A DNA stretch of 64,000 nt from Micrasema longulum (lineage: Eukaryota > Arthropoda > Insecta > Trichoptera > Brachycentridae). Of this stretch, positions 9,830 through 21,730 are shown one piece after another (position 1 is the first letter of the stretch; each line of letters opens with the position of its first letter). Below the pieces are notes generated by a model, which had not been told where the DNA came from, did no database searches, and saw nothing but the letters and a program-made list of their open reading frames with translations. Where the stretch lies: positions 21,325 to 85,324 of the forward strand of contig JAGVSM010001199.1 of the NCBI GenBank assembly GCA_022494885.1, written 5' to 3'. Made by a program: the position numbers and the translations under genes.

Positions 9830-12800
9830 GTAAGATTAAATTAATAATATTAACAAACAAGCAGCTATGTTATTATCCCAGTAATGTTATTTCTGGCTAC
9901 AAGAAATGTTGTAATATAACCTCAGTCAATAATTCAAAATATTTTTTTAAAATCATTCAAAAATACATAACTGTCCACCAGTTTAACTTAAGACCCAGCC
10001 TTTTAATGAAAAGCATAAGTTTTAAAACAAAATTGGAAGTGATTTTACGAAAAATGTCAAAATATCATCATTATTGCTACAACTTTTTAAACTTAATTAG
10101 CCTAAATGCTACACAAGTACAAAAATAACAAGCTTGTAACTAAATATTTTATTTATTTTTCGGGAGCACCATCACATATTATTTGAATAGTAAAAATTGT
10201 TCCAGGAATCTATTCAATAGCATATGTAACTGTTCCAAATGAGAAAGAAGGAAAAACTATTGGACATAAAATTATTGAAAATAAGCTTGCAGCTTGTGTC
10301 AACATTGTTCCTAACATAATATCAATATATGAATGGAAGGGTGAAGTGAATGAAGATAACGAGGCAAGTATAAAATTATTTACTTATTAAGTAAATACAA
10401 TAGAAAAATATATATGAAGTTAAGTTAAACATTTATGGAATAAACACAAACATCAAAGTTTTTCGTATTTCGTATTCTTATATTCTATTATATTGACGGC
10501 GGAAAGCTTGCTGAGCGACACGTAGCAACTCTTACAAGAGGAAAGAAAGAAGATATATTTTTTTTGATTAATAAAGCATCTCGTACTTAATTTTAAAAAA
10601 TTTAAATTATGTAAGATCATGCCAAAATAATAAGTATATTATGAGATTTTTTATTTATTAAAAATAATAAAAAAATATTGGCTCTTCTATAAAGTTGCTA
10701 CATGTCACTTGGTAACTTTTTCCTTTCCACTGTCGATATTATGTTTATAATAAACCATCATACCGTTTCACCATAGGGGTAGACAGAGAGGATATTATGC
10801 CACATCACTCTGTCTTAAAATGCAGACCTCGCTTCCTCTACATTTAAACATCTTTTCATGCACTCACATTGATTACTCCAACTTTTGGCATATTCCTATC
10901 TTTAAGTATTTGTTAGATCCTAATCCTGCCATGTCTTTCTTGGTTGTCTTTGTTTTCTGCACCCATCAAGATTCATACAGCCATTGATTCGCTGTCCATC
11001 CACTCTACATGTCCAAACCAATGCAGCGCTCCTTTCTTGATTTTGTCAATAATGCTTAACTCAGCCTTACCTAATGCACAGATCTAGATATTTGTGCACC
11101 TATCGTACATAGATCTACCGCACATTTGCCTGAAAGGTCGCATTTTGACAGCATTCAGCCTGCTTTTATCCTTGTTTTTCCAATTCCACACTTTGTTTCC
11201 ATTTTTTAAGAAACAAAAAAAAAGTTTTAGTTTAAATAATAATCGCAATTTTGGCATCACAACACTAACCACCATACTTGGCACTTTCTATCCTCTTCTT
11301 CGTTTTTGTTATGGCCTGGTGTTCTGGCCAGTGTCGAGTTTTTTTTTTTTTGTTTATTTACATATTTACACATGTGTTAGTAATATATACAAGTTAGTAA
11401 GTTAGTATTTAATATTTTGAAAACTTAACATATAATAATAAAACATATTTACATCGTAACACCATTTATAACTAGTTTTTTTTTTTTTTTTAAGAGAAAA
11501 ATGTTTGCGTTCTTATGATTTACACAAATATTTCATTTTGAGGGCCATTTTCAACGAGTTGTAAATAACTCACTATTAGAAAATGGGAATCAAGTTGGGG
11601 TAGAGTGGGATTCGAACCACAGACCTTTGGTCCGTGAAGTCCGAGACACTAGCCACAGGACTACAACCCTACTACTACCATCGCGCCATTTCGCCGTAGG
11701 GGTAGGCAGAGAGAATGGACTGCCACACACGTCTATCCTGGCATACATTCCTAGCTTCCTCCACATTCATACATCTTGTCATACATGCCCTTCGGTTCTG
11801 TCTGCTTTTGACAAGACCAGACTTAAGATTTTGGTTTATCTGATCATGCCACGTCTTCCTTGGTCGTCCTCGTCTCACGTTGCCGTTCATTTTCGCCATA
11901 TATGCTTGTTTTACCATTCTTTCGTCATCCATTCGTTCTACGTGACCAAACCATCTCAGAGACCCTTTCTTAATCTTATCAATTATACTTGACTCAGATT
12001 AGCACTCAGGCCTGATTTCATCATTCGTAACCCTGTCATACATTGATTTCCCACACATTCGTCTAAGAAATCGCATTTCAACCGCGTTCACTCGGCTTTC
12101 ATCCTTCCTCTGCCAGTTCCATGTTTCACTTCCATACATAAGTGTTGGGACTAAAACTCCGTTGTGCACTGCCAGTTTAGCTTCGATTGACATATTTTCA
12201 TTAGAAATTACTGTGCTTAGTGCTCCGTTCATTTTGTTGCCCGCATTTACTCTTCTTTCAACATCTATTTCTACTCTTCCATCTCTTGAAAACATGCTTC
12301 CCAGATACACAAATTCTTCTACTTGCTCGAGACATTCATTGTTTACATTTATTATGCAGTCAGTAACCTCACTATCCCTTTCAAATACCATCACTTTTGA
12401 CTTACTTTCGTTCATTGCCAATTCGCTCTCCAGACATACATCATACATTCTAGAGACTATTTGCTGCAAATCAGCCTTGCTGCTTGCTAACAGAACTGCA
12501 TTGTCAGCATACAACAAGCAGCTTACTGAAAAATTGTCCATTTTTGCTCCAATACCCATACATTCTATCTCTTTCATAAATGTGTCCATGTATAGATTAA
12601 ACAACCATGGTGACATTACACATCCCTGTTTCATGCCTTTTGAGATTGCAAACCAAGATGTAAATCCCCCATTAACTCTTATACACGCTGAACTCTCCTC
12701 ATAGAGAAACGATACTGCACTTATAAGTTTATTGTCTACTCCATACTTTTCCAACACGCCCCACAATTTTATTCTATCTACTTTATCATACGCTTTTTGC

Positions 12801-14044
12801 AAATCGACAAATGCGCAGAATAGTTTTTGATTTTTTGCCAAAAACTTCTCCGTTAGCATTCGCAGCCCAAAAATTTGATCCGTGCATCCACGTCCACTCA
12901 TAAAGGCTCCTTGCACGTCCCACACTTTGTCTTTCGCCACCTTTCTTACTTTCTCGATTATAATTTTCCCATACAGTTTACTGACAGAACTCAGAAGACT
13001 GATTGCCCTATAGTTTCCACATTCCGCACGAGATCCCTTTCCCTTATATAAAGGCATGACAACTGCCCTCCTCCAATCCAAAGGCATATGTCCTTCCTTT
13101 AGGCAGAGATTGAAAAGTCTGTGCAGCCATGTGTCCACGATCTGGCCACCACTCTTCAGATATTCCAATTTATTTATTTAGATATTTACATAGAATTTTA
13201 AATACATGTTTATTGGGTGGGGACGGAAGAGTTAGAATATGAATAGGGAATAGGATGTTAATATCAGAAAGGTCAGATAGGAAATCGGGAAAACAATAAT
13301 TTATTGGGTATTAAAAAAAAACATGATTTAAATCCTTATCGAGTTGACATTCACAAATGGCAGAGTCCCGGACATGGATTTAGAACAGGTAGGCACTTTT
13401 TATCGATTCATTGTTTGTGAAATTAGTGTTGCCGTTTATTGATATTCTTTTGAATATTATACTTTATTTCAAAAAAAGTTTAATTGATTTAAATTTTAAT
13501 CTATGATTATGTTAATTTATAATTAGATTTAGATTTGTTAATTTATTGTATACCTACATTGTTCTAGTTTTTTCTTCTTTTAATAATAGTTTCATTCTTG
13601 TGATATAATATTAGTGTAAAATTTTATTATATACTTATATACTTAATGCAGGTATAATTAATATAAAGCATAAAATTTGTGGTCAAACATTTACGTATAA
13701 ATGAATGTATTTAACCATCTACCGTTTGATTTAACATTTTTGTCGTAGTTGATTGAACTCAACACGAATTATACCTAAAGAGCTGAAATATTCACACTGG
13801 AATGAAAATAAATAAAATAATAAAAAATATTCTGTAGTTATTTTTTCATCACCTTTGTTAAACCATAATTTTCTTTTAGGTTTTAATGATGATAAAAACA
13901 AGGACTTCACGATTGGATGAGTTGATTGAATTTATAAGAGCGAATCATTCCTACGAAGTTTGTGAAGTAATAACTGTACCAATAGATAAAGGGAACCCGC
14001 CTTACTTAAAATGGATCAGTGATACTGTTCCTGCTAAGAAGTAA
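9709..14044 (+). CDS. CutA: CutA1-family protein, 147 aa, three exons
   Basis: CutA1 forms a very stable trimer. Bacterial members were linked to divalent-cation tolerance, and the mammalian protein to acetylcholinesterase handling; the function in insects is unclear. Exons are 9709-9829, 10206-10363 and 13880-14044. The core is unmistakable: AYVTVPNEKEGKTIGHKIIE, LAACVNIVPNI, SIYEWKGEVNED, VLMMIKTRTSRLDELIEFI, YEVCEVITVPIDKGNPPYL and a final KW. The first 40 residues carry a hydrophobic run (FLIGLFLTSF) that could be a targeting or anchor signal, as in animal homologues with extended N-termini. Exon 2 joins exon 3 in phase only if the donor is GAG/GCAAGT, a GC-AG intron. Intron 2 is 3.5 kb and full of retrotransposon sequence. 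Confidence 0.95.
10206..10363 (+). CDS. CutA: CutA exon 2, first half of the core
   Basis: Acceptor TTGTTCCAG. It encodes YSIAYVTVPNEKEG through SIYEWKGEVNEDNE. The downstream donor dinucleotide is GC in the context AG/GCAAGT, the usual context of GC-AG introns. Confidence 0.93.
10780..11310 (-). mobile_element. Decayed RTE-like retrotransposon 3' fragment (copy 2)
   Basis: On the minus strand the phrases VWNWKNKDKSRLNAVKMR and MCGRSMYDR match the C-terminal part of the better-preserved copy at 11675-13168 (TWNWQRKDESRVNAVEMR, MCGKSMYDR). Further on, IIDKIKKGALHWFGHVEW also matches. Stops and frameshifts are present. Confidence 0.7.
11541..11690 (-). mobile_element. tRNA-derived SINE, family 1
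   Basis: The minus strand has a tRNA-like head (CTGTGGCTAGTGTCTCGGAC and B box GGTTCGAATCCC) followed by a body AACTTGATTCCCATTTTCTA and ATAGTGAGTTATTTACAACT. The same head plus body occurs at 34867 (+) and 40888 (+). It abuts the 3' end of the RTE-like element. Confidence 0.75.
11675..13168 (-). pseudogene. 5'-truncated RTE-like reverse transcriptase, one internal stop
   Basis: The minus-strand frame from 13168 down to 11999, then continuing in the same frame to 11675, encodes a non-LTR reverse transcriptase without its endonuclease. Visible are VVMPLYKGKG, NYRAISLL, GAFMSGRGCTDQIFGLR, CAFVDLQKAYDKVDR, GMKQGCVMSPWLFNLYMD, then LLYADNAVLL and, past the stop, RRGRPRKTWHDQI. Two defects are seen: TAA at 11999-12001, and the catalytic YADD box reads YADN (bases 12500-12502, GAT to AAT would explain it). 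The frame is otherwise open over about 1.5 kb, so the insertion is fairly young. It sits antisense in CutA intron 2. Confidence 0.9.
13880..14044 (+). CDS. CutA: CutA exon 3, second half of the core and stop
   Basis: Acceptor TTTTCTTTTAG. It encodes VLMMIKTRTSRLDELIEFIR through WISDTVPAKK, then TAA. Confidence 0.95.
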   Translation, partial: VLMMIKTRTSRLDELIEFIRANHSYEVCEVITVPIDKGNPPYLKWISDTVPAKK

Positions 14045-14111
14045 TATCTAATGATCCGAGTAATGAGTGAAACCAAAATACATCCTAATTATACAAGAGG
14101 ATGATTTTCTA

Positions 14112-14117
14112 AATAAA
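14112..14117 (+). terminator. CutA polyadenylation signal
   Basis: AATAAA occurs about 68 nt after the CutA stop, with a second overlapping AATAAA just downstream. Confidence 0.6.
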
Positions 14118-14156
14118 ATAAATTTACTTTTTTGATTGATTTTTCCTTTTATATAT

Positions 14157-14700
14157 TACTAGCTTTTACCCATGCTTCACTCGCATTGTATTAGGGAGAA
14201 ATAAGTTAGGTAATTAATTAGTTTCGTCATTTATACATAACAATTTTCCCGATGGATTTTTTTTTCAAGATAGAAAGTAGCTTGTATCGATTGCCGGTCC
14301 TCTAACTATCACTGAAAAAACGTAACGATCTGTTTGTCTATGGCAACGTAGCATCGTTATTCTATTCACAAATTCAAATCTCACTACAAAACCAAATGAA
14401 AATCAAACCAAACTAACCATAGACAATGAAAGTTAAATTATAGAAATTTAAAGAATGAATTTCATATGGATTCTTTTTGACATTCCACCTTACCGCCTGC
14501 TCATTTTCAAATAATTTCGCTCCATTGCCGATATATTTTTTCATTGTCCTTTTTTAATTTGGGATGAAAAATAAGTATACTGTTTTACTTCTCACCTCCG
14601 GCTAACCCTATGCAAAAAATTATGTTAATCAGTCGCTCCGTTGAGACGTGAAGAAAACAAACAAACACACTTTCACATTTATAATATTACCATGAATGGA
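14157..14700 (-). mobile_element. Non-autonomous Helitron-like element
   Basis: Read on the minus strand it begins near GGTAATATTATAAATGTGAA with a run of TTTG repeats and GTTGAGACGG-like text, and ends GGGTAAAAGCTAGT next to AT. These are the ends of a repeat common in moth and butterfly genomes; the CTAG end preceded by a (here decayed) hairpin is what Helitrons show. It lacks a Rep/helicase ORF. Confidence 0.5.
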
Positions 14701-14780
14701 TGGATATAGTTTAAAATGAATATATATTTTAGTTAAATGGGTGCGTAGATTTTTACAGTCACTGTTATCAATATATATAT

Positions 14781-14910
14781 TTTTGGGTGAACCTGCGTAA
14801 GTTGGAGGATTCGTTCCGACGTTTCGGCTACCATTGCAGGTGCTATCTTCATTAGCAATGGTAGTCGAAACGTCAGAACGAATCTAACTTACACGGGATC
14901 ACTCAAAAAA
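14781..14910. repeat. Giant hairpin with about 56-bp arms (GTAGCCGAAACGTC family)
   Basis: The left arm 14781-14837 pairs with the right arm 14855-14910 around a 17-base loop. Arms hold GGTAGCCGAAACGTCGG on one strand. A one-armed relative is at 59309-59379 (-), where the intact core reads CTGAAGA, a GGCT/AGCC stem, then GAAAC. Confidence 0.85.
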
Positions 14911-14990
14911 GATAAAAATTAATCTATTTTAGTACTTTTGTTTTTTTCAAATTTAAATTATTTATTTACAATTCTTGATGAAATTCCATT

Positions 14991-15240
14991 GTAATGATGT
15001 AATAACTTATATTTACATATAAGTTACTAATTAAAAATACTTGGTACACTTCCATTTATTTTTTCGACCAATTAGCGCTTTCACCCTTTAATATCTTCAG
15101 ACTGGTAAACATTATACGTTAAGGATAATTTATACAAAACTAAATGTTATTATTAGCTAATTGGTCAATAAATAAGTGGAAGTGTACTAAGTATTTTTAA
15201 TTAGTAACTTATATGTAAATATAAGTTATTACATCATTAC
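14991..15240. repeat. Foldback element with about 86-bp arms
   Basis: 14991-15078 and 15155-15240 are near-perfect inverted repeats (outer end GTAATGATGTAATAACTTAT; inner end ACCAATTAG). Each arm also has an inner small palindrome ACTTATATTTACATATAAGT. A third partial copy is at 38109-38152. No ORF. Confidence 0.85.
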
Positions 15241-15244
15241 TAAT

Positions 15245-16330
15245 GTTTTTGTTACTGATATTTAACAAAAATCATATTGGAAGAATTTAATGCAACAAAT
15301 GTGACTTTTTCGTTAGCAATTTATAGTAATGCGAGTATAAACTTATTTTTCATTGTTCTTTCTACTTACCGTGAAAAATGGGTTAGTTATAGTTAATAGT
15401 TCATTTATTTTTATTGATTATTTTTAATCATTTTAACAACACGGATTGTGCTAAAGGTATCAAACTTTATTAATACATATTTATAAAACCAGTCTCAAGT
15501 GGATTTAAATATTTTATTTATTTTATTTTAGCATTATTGTTTCTCTTAAAAGTTGTAGTGGACATCCATGCATGAGGTCTCATGTTTGATTTTCAACTTA
15601 GTAAAAATGAAATACGAACTAGTGAAGATTTACAGGTATTTCAACAGAGACAGGAATCTTTTTCTAATGAGACTATTTACAAGGGCTTTTCAACAAGTGA
15701 GGTTTACTAATGCTGTGATCTGTGCGCCATAACTTTAAGGGTAAGAAACAGAAGGAAAGTGTAGAATTACTACCATCCATTAAATAAATAAAAGGCAATT
15801 TAAAACTTATCATTTTAATACATATAATAAATAATTGTTGGTTTTTAATGCAGTTTCAGCCTTGTTTTTCAATAACTCGTTCTTATACTTTGTTACATTA
15901 TACAATGTTTTATGTACTTTCACAAAAATCCAGAGGTTCCTTTGCGAAACTATAGAAACCCTTAAGATACATATTGGAGTATGTAATATTAGTTATTACG
16001 ACCTGCGAGATATAAAGGTCAAAAATGTTTTATAGTGTATAAGTTTCAAGTTATATTGCAATTATAAAAATACACGTTTAATAAATCATCGTAATAAATT
16101 GCGCAGGGTCAAAAAGAGAGTAGCGACTAATAAATTAATTTGTCCAACATATCAAATTTAATTTGGCTTGTACATTTGTATTAAAATCTAATGTAATAAT
16201 TATTATTATATAACATAATTTTGGAGCGACTGTACAGTAGTATAATTAGATCTTATCTATGACTTCTTCTAATACGATTTCAACTCCAATGGGATTTATT
16301 AAATCAAATGGAAATGTAACATTACGTGGA
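15245..16330. other. AT-rich non-coding DNA
   Basis: I see no exon with usable splice signals, no recognised repeat and no RNA gene here. A 66-codon plus-strand frame at 15835-16035 lacks coding features. Confidence 0.4.
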
Positions 16331-16335
16331 GTAAT

Positions 16336-16457
16336 TTACAATGAACAAAATCTCCAATGGCAGATATTATTCCACAGATATTCAATGGCAGAATACGAAG
16401 CAGCACCAAGTAAACGTCCAGCTGCTTCGGTTGCTTGAATCTCATCCAGCCGAGTCC
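16336..16457 (-). CDS. Unassigned candidate terminal exon
   Basis: A strong acceptor (TTCTTTTGCAG on the minus strand) is followed by an open frame of 39 codons, beginning TRLDEIQATEAAGRLLGAAS and ending at TAA (16336-16338). Base composition is richer in GC than its surroundings. Alternative frame: GLGWMRFKQPKQLDVYL. I do not recognise a family and find no partner exon upstream. It may be a remnant of a gene or of a transposon. Confidence 0.25.
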
Positions 16458-16619
16458 CTGCAAAAGAAAATCAATCGTTAAGAGATTTTCACGGGTGAAT
16501 TTTGTAGACATAACAAATACACTTTGGATAGTACCATGCATACTATTATATAGTATATAACAAGAGGGTGCATTAAATGTAAGAAAGTAAATAACACGCA
16601 AAAATCATGCAATAATAAA

Positions 16620-17995
16620 TCAATTATCTTTTTAACCCTTTCAGACATTAATTAATTCCTGTGGATATACAAATATGTTTATTATTCCCTATTGAATTAT
16701 TTGAAAAATTTTGGCATTTAATTTTATTGAGCGTTAAATAATTAACTCTCAAACTGACAAAGTTCATGAAACATGTGTTTATTATTATCTTACGATATAT
16801 ATTTGTTCAATAAAATTATTGGGTGTTAACATAAGTTGTCTGTTTTTTTCTATATGAAGAGGACACAACAAAAAAAGTTACAACAAATTAGTCGATAATG
16901 TGTTCTTCTTTATTATTTTACAATAAATTTAAAGAGCAGCATTTGGCAGCTTTATTCACTCGATTGAATGCGAACAGGTGTCGAAAATCCTCACTTTTGT
17001 CCACTTTACATTCCATTTTTAAGGCTTGTAATCAAAATTTAACGTAAAAGCAAACACAATATCTTATAGAGCAGAAATTTTTCTTTCAAATGATGTATCT
17101 GATTGTATGATAACCTTTACCATTTTGTTTTAATTTTGATGCTTATTTTTAAATTTGGAAAAAAACTGACACAACTTATGTAACTTACCTAGCAGTTTAA
17201 TTTTATTTAAGTGTATTTAAAATCTGCTTAAAATATTGTTTATAAGGATGGGAGGAATTCGCTGTAAAACAATCCAATCAGAAAGAAGCCAGTTGTCAAA
17301 TTAAAAAACAAATTTTCTATGTAATGCCAACTATCAACATAAGCAGAAAAAAATAGGGTACTTAAGGATACCAGAAATTAAAAATAACTTAGCCACTTTT
17401 TAATTTCAGTAGGTACCTACGTGAGTAAATCAATCTTACATTTGATGTATATTTATTTGAATAGTCACACCCGGATGAAAGGGTTACTTCTAAAACAGTA
17501 TAAAATTTTCTGGCACCTTTTACTTAGAAAAGGGGGAGAGATTAAGGAAGAGAAAGAAAATAATGTTCTCTCCTCTCTCAAAACATCACAAATTGAGCTA
17601 AAAGTTGTAAGTTAAACACAATGTATCAAACAAAGTATGATAGTGCATAATGAGTCAAAAACTAATAAAAGCCAGGAGCATTAAACAATAATTTATGTTG
17701 TTCATACAGAATACCAAAACAACAAATTTACATAATATACCACAAAATAAAAATTAATCATTTACAAAATGTTAAGTATTTTTCATTGCAGTATTCTCAT
17801 AAAATACGTATATTATATTATGTATGTATTGTCTAATATTGAATATATAAAGTGGAACATAAAATCTAAAACAGTGTAGGACATTTTTTTTCTTCCAAGA
17901 CATTAATAACATGCAATTTTAAAGTTAAAAATGTGCCTACTGAATCTAATTATACAAATATTCATTCATTCAACTAAATATTTGTTTTTTGTCAG
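16620..17995. other. AT-rich DNA without recognised features
   Basis: No convincing exon, RNA gene or known repeat. Short frames at 17421-17615 show no family similarity. Confidence 0.4.
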
Positions 17996-17997
17996 TG

Positions 17998-18425
17998 ATA
18001 GGGGAAATTGGATACAAAAGTGTTTTCTTGCGCGTGGTAAAAATTAGAGTATTAAAATTGTATGGCAAAATTTCTTGAAAATGTACGAATTAAAAAAAAA
18101 AAAAAAAACTAACTATATACTTTGAAAGATGTCACTGGTTCATATGAATCAACTGATGATCATAGAGCTGTGAAAGATATCCGGTTTGCTTACCGTAAAC
18201 GGGCCAATCGGCAGAACTGACAGATAATCAACGGAAGACAACCTCTAATATCAATCGCGGAGTTATTTTAGAAATAAAAAACTTTAAAAAATCATAGTGT
18301 TGATAATACGATGAATAAAAATTGTGAATTTTTTTTTAGCTTAGTTTAATATTCACAAATTAAAAAATAAATAAATAAACACTGAACTTCTTCATAATAG
18401 CGTTGTCATGTGTTGTGGTAGGTTT
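17998..18425 (+). mobile_element. Non-autonomous element, family D, copy 1
   Basis: Shares a long diverged match with 26600-26990 (+) and 31125-31512 (-). Landmarks in order are GTAAAAATTAGAGTATTAAA, CATCACTGGTT-like text, ATCAACTGATGATC-like text, a CGGCAGAACT block, GGAGTTATTT-like text, and ATCATAG(T/C)G(T/C)TGATAATAC. No ORF; a MITE-like repeat of unknown class. Confidence 0.7.
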
Positions 18426-18719
18426 CCTGGTGGACATTTTTTTTGACGTTTAGTGTATTTCTATAAATTTTTGCACCTTCATTTATTTATTTTTTTGAAA
18501 TATATGTGTATTTTGTACTTAAATTATTAATATTATAATCCCACAGCAAGCACAAGAGGTTGCCTCTTTTTTGTCGTGGTACTTCGTTTCGTTTTTTGTT
18601 TCCGTACTTTTGCTTTATTATGTATTTCTTTTTTGTCAACATGTTGTAACTTTATATTTTATTTAATTAAAAAAAAAAAAAACAACAGCTACTGGATTCT
18701 ACTTTTAAATGTAAGCACA

Positions 18720-18900
18720 ACTGACAGACAACTCGTGACGTCACAGGCGGAGTAATTTCAAAATTACTTTTTCACACCAGCAGTATTTTGACACTTAAAA
18801 ACGACGCAACATGGCGTAAATTGAATTTAAACTGGCAGTTGCGCCAGTTGGCAGTATAAACTAAGCGGCGTCTACTAAACCCACTCATTTATGATGAATT
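18720..18900 (+). repeat. Partial repeat related to family D and to the 3350-4137 element
   Basis: GACGTCACAGGCGGAGTAAT and TTTCAAAATTACT match the inner part of family D copies. The following CGACGCAACATGGCGTAAAT matches about 3998-4030 in the 788-bp element, which links the two repeats. Confidence 0.4.
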
Positions 18901-21725
18901 TTGTCGGCTTGAGTTTAATGTGCGTATGCAATTTCTTGGCTATTATAACTCTGCCATTGGTTAAGAATTAAAAAAAATTCACTTTGTTCCACATCCATAA
19001 AAATAAAAGTGTTGCTTACACAATTTTTATGCAAAAAGACTAAGCTGTATCATCAGCTATCACAAAAAATCGTGAGTATATATTTTTTGCACCACAACAG
19101 TCCAAGACCCCCAATTAATCAATAACATGGAAAAATGATATATAATTATTATGATAACAAAGTTTATGAGGCAAGCGACTTTGTTTGTTTTAAATCACTT
19201 TTATATATTTTTTTGTACATTATAGGTCTCTTTGTAATACTACATTAACACATTATACAAGTAGGTGTAATATTATAGTAAAAGTGATTATTTTACAAAG
19301 CAAACAAAAAAAGGATCATGCTTATCTACATAAATCTACTTCTACGAATATTAAGTTCGTACCGTAAATAACAGTGAATCCTTGTTAAAGATGTTATTTT
19401 GACGAAAACTGAAACGCATCCTCAATTAATATGGCAATTGCAAATGCCACTTTATGTTATCCCATTTTTTGATACCAACAACTACTATTTAAAGGTTTAC
19501 TAAAAAAAACTGTATAGATGGACGGTGTTGAATGAAAATTCAAACATGTATTCAATTAGATCTCTGTTTTGAGAATGTGGACTTGGGAGTTTTGTAATTA
19601 ATCATCCGATTGTATTGCTGATTAATTGATACAGCCATATTATAATATATAAAAAATGACAGGAAAATTGAATAAAACAGGAAACATTTTTTTAAAACTT
19701 TTCGGGAAGACTTTGTTCGATGATGTTCTACAAAAATCGGCAGACGTTAACTAACCAAATTGATAAATGAAAATAAAAATTTTGGAGAGTCATAAATAGT
19801 TACATGACATGTATAAATATTCAATCTACAGGAGTACAAGTGAAGGGAAATTCTTCAAAGAATACACTTCGTAGAAATATTTTGAATTTATTTACATTAT
19901 TGATAACTAAAATAAGAAAAAATGTGGACTAAGGTTAACTATTTAAAATAGATCCTATTCTATTTGCCAGTGTTTGGCAAGGCTGATGAATATAATATAC
20001 CATCAATAAAGATATACATTTTTAAACAATTACAATGAAACAGTCTTATGTTTATTAGGGAAAAATTATTGCTTATAACAAATCAAGGGGGCATCGTAAG
20101 ATTAGTGAAGAAACGTGACTCTTAGGAAAGTTACTATTCTTAGTTTTGTCCTAAATATTAATTTAGTCTTAAACTTTAATTAATCGTATTATATAAATTC
20201 CATCTCAACTTTCATAATTGATAGTAAATTATGAAAGCACAATCCACAATAACATTATTACAACCGCCTTTATCACTAATTCTGTATACTTAAAATTACA
20301 TTTCCTCAAGATTCTAACTTACCAGCTCAACTGACTGCCCTGTGAATAAAAACTGTATTCTTCACACTAAAATGTTTCTACAAATGAAAACATTACAGGC
20401 AGTAAGGCATATAATCAATAAAATTAGAAATGTAGAAGTAATAATATGTTTAGTCCTCCGAATAATAAAAGTACAGTGGAAATCCAATTATCCGAATTCC
20501 GACTATCCAAATCGCTTTCAGAATTTCAGAAAAAAAATTAAGACCGAAACATACTGCGATTCACAAAATAACAACTTGGCTGCCTGAAAACGGATGATGA
20601 CAGTCAAACAGCTTACTTTACCGAGATGTTCAGAAAGCAATGACTTTCATTTACAGTACATTACGTACATACTGTACTAATGGAAAGCACTTGTAAAAAA
20701 AAAACCATTTTCAATTTTAACATATGTGTAGAAAATAATTAATTGAAGTATACCCTTTTTTCGAAAAAAAAAATCCAATTACACTATTATTTTATCCAAA
20801 TGGGGCCCGGTTCCTATTGATTTAGATAATTAGAGTTCTACTGTACATACATAATATGTAATAAGTAAAATAATCCAAAGAGATTTGTAATTTTTTATCC
20901 AAAACCTGTTTTAAAAAATGTTACCAATCTACAAACACTAATAAAAAATAAATGCATGGTAAATAAAAAACAAGCTTCTAAGTTATATCACACTTGTACG
21001 GTCATTATGACTGGATGATCCATTTTACAGTCAGACCACAATAATTTTATAATAAGAAAAAACTCCGTTTTAAACTTTGGTGTCTTGTCACAGAATATAA
21101 AGACATACCTATTACACTAGAGAATAACTTTTTTTTATGGAAAATAAATATTTGTCAGTGATACTGTAATTCTGCGTAACCTGTTTTTTTACAAAAATGT
21201 TTTACTGAAATAAAACATAGGGACTAAGAGCCATTAGTTTTCAATTATTGCTTTTTTTACTTTAAATAATGATATTTTTTCTGATACTCCAGCAATATTT
21301 TTAGGATCCCCTGCCAAAAAATTCAATTGATAGTTACGTGGTATTTCAGTATCTCCGACAATATGCTAAAAGTTATGAAATTCCTAATTATTATAATAAA
21401 CTTTTATAACTGCTATGAAAAATGTGTAGGTAGGTATAATATTTATTACAATACATACATTCAACCAATTTCACTAAACATTTTGTAATATAACATTATT
21501 TGTATAAGAGATATACAAATCAATTGAAATGGTTAGCACCAATCATTGAATTCATATTATGTATACTTATAAATAAACAATCAATATTAATATAATACAA
21601 TATTCTCACAGATAAGTATTGTCGGTATACTGATCCTCTAAATGACAAAAATTGAGAAAACAAGTTAAAAAGGCAGTTATATGTCATTTTCCAAACATTA
21701 ACAACGGATAAAATCCTCAGAGGTT
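18900..21725. other. AT-rich DNA, no gene found
   Basis: Contains a short SINE family 2 body fragment near 19087 (TTTTTGCACCACAACAG) and otherwise nothing I can name. The 81-codon frame at 20342-20587 has no recognisable features. Confidence 0.4.
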
Positions 21726-21730
21726 TAGTT

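Noticed and set aside
12162..12704. 180-codon plus-strand ORF opposite the reverse transcriptase
   Set aside because: Antisense shadow of the RTE-like ORF.
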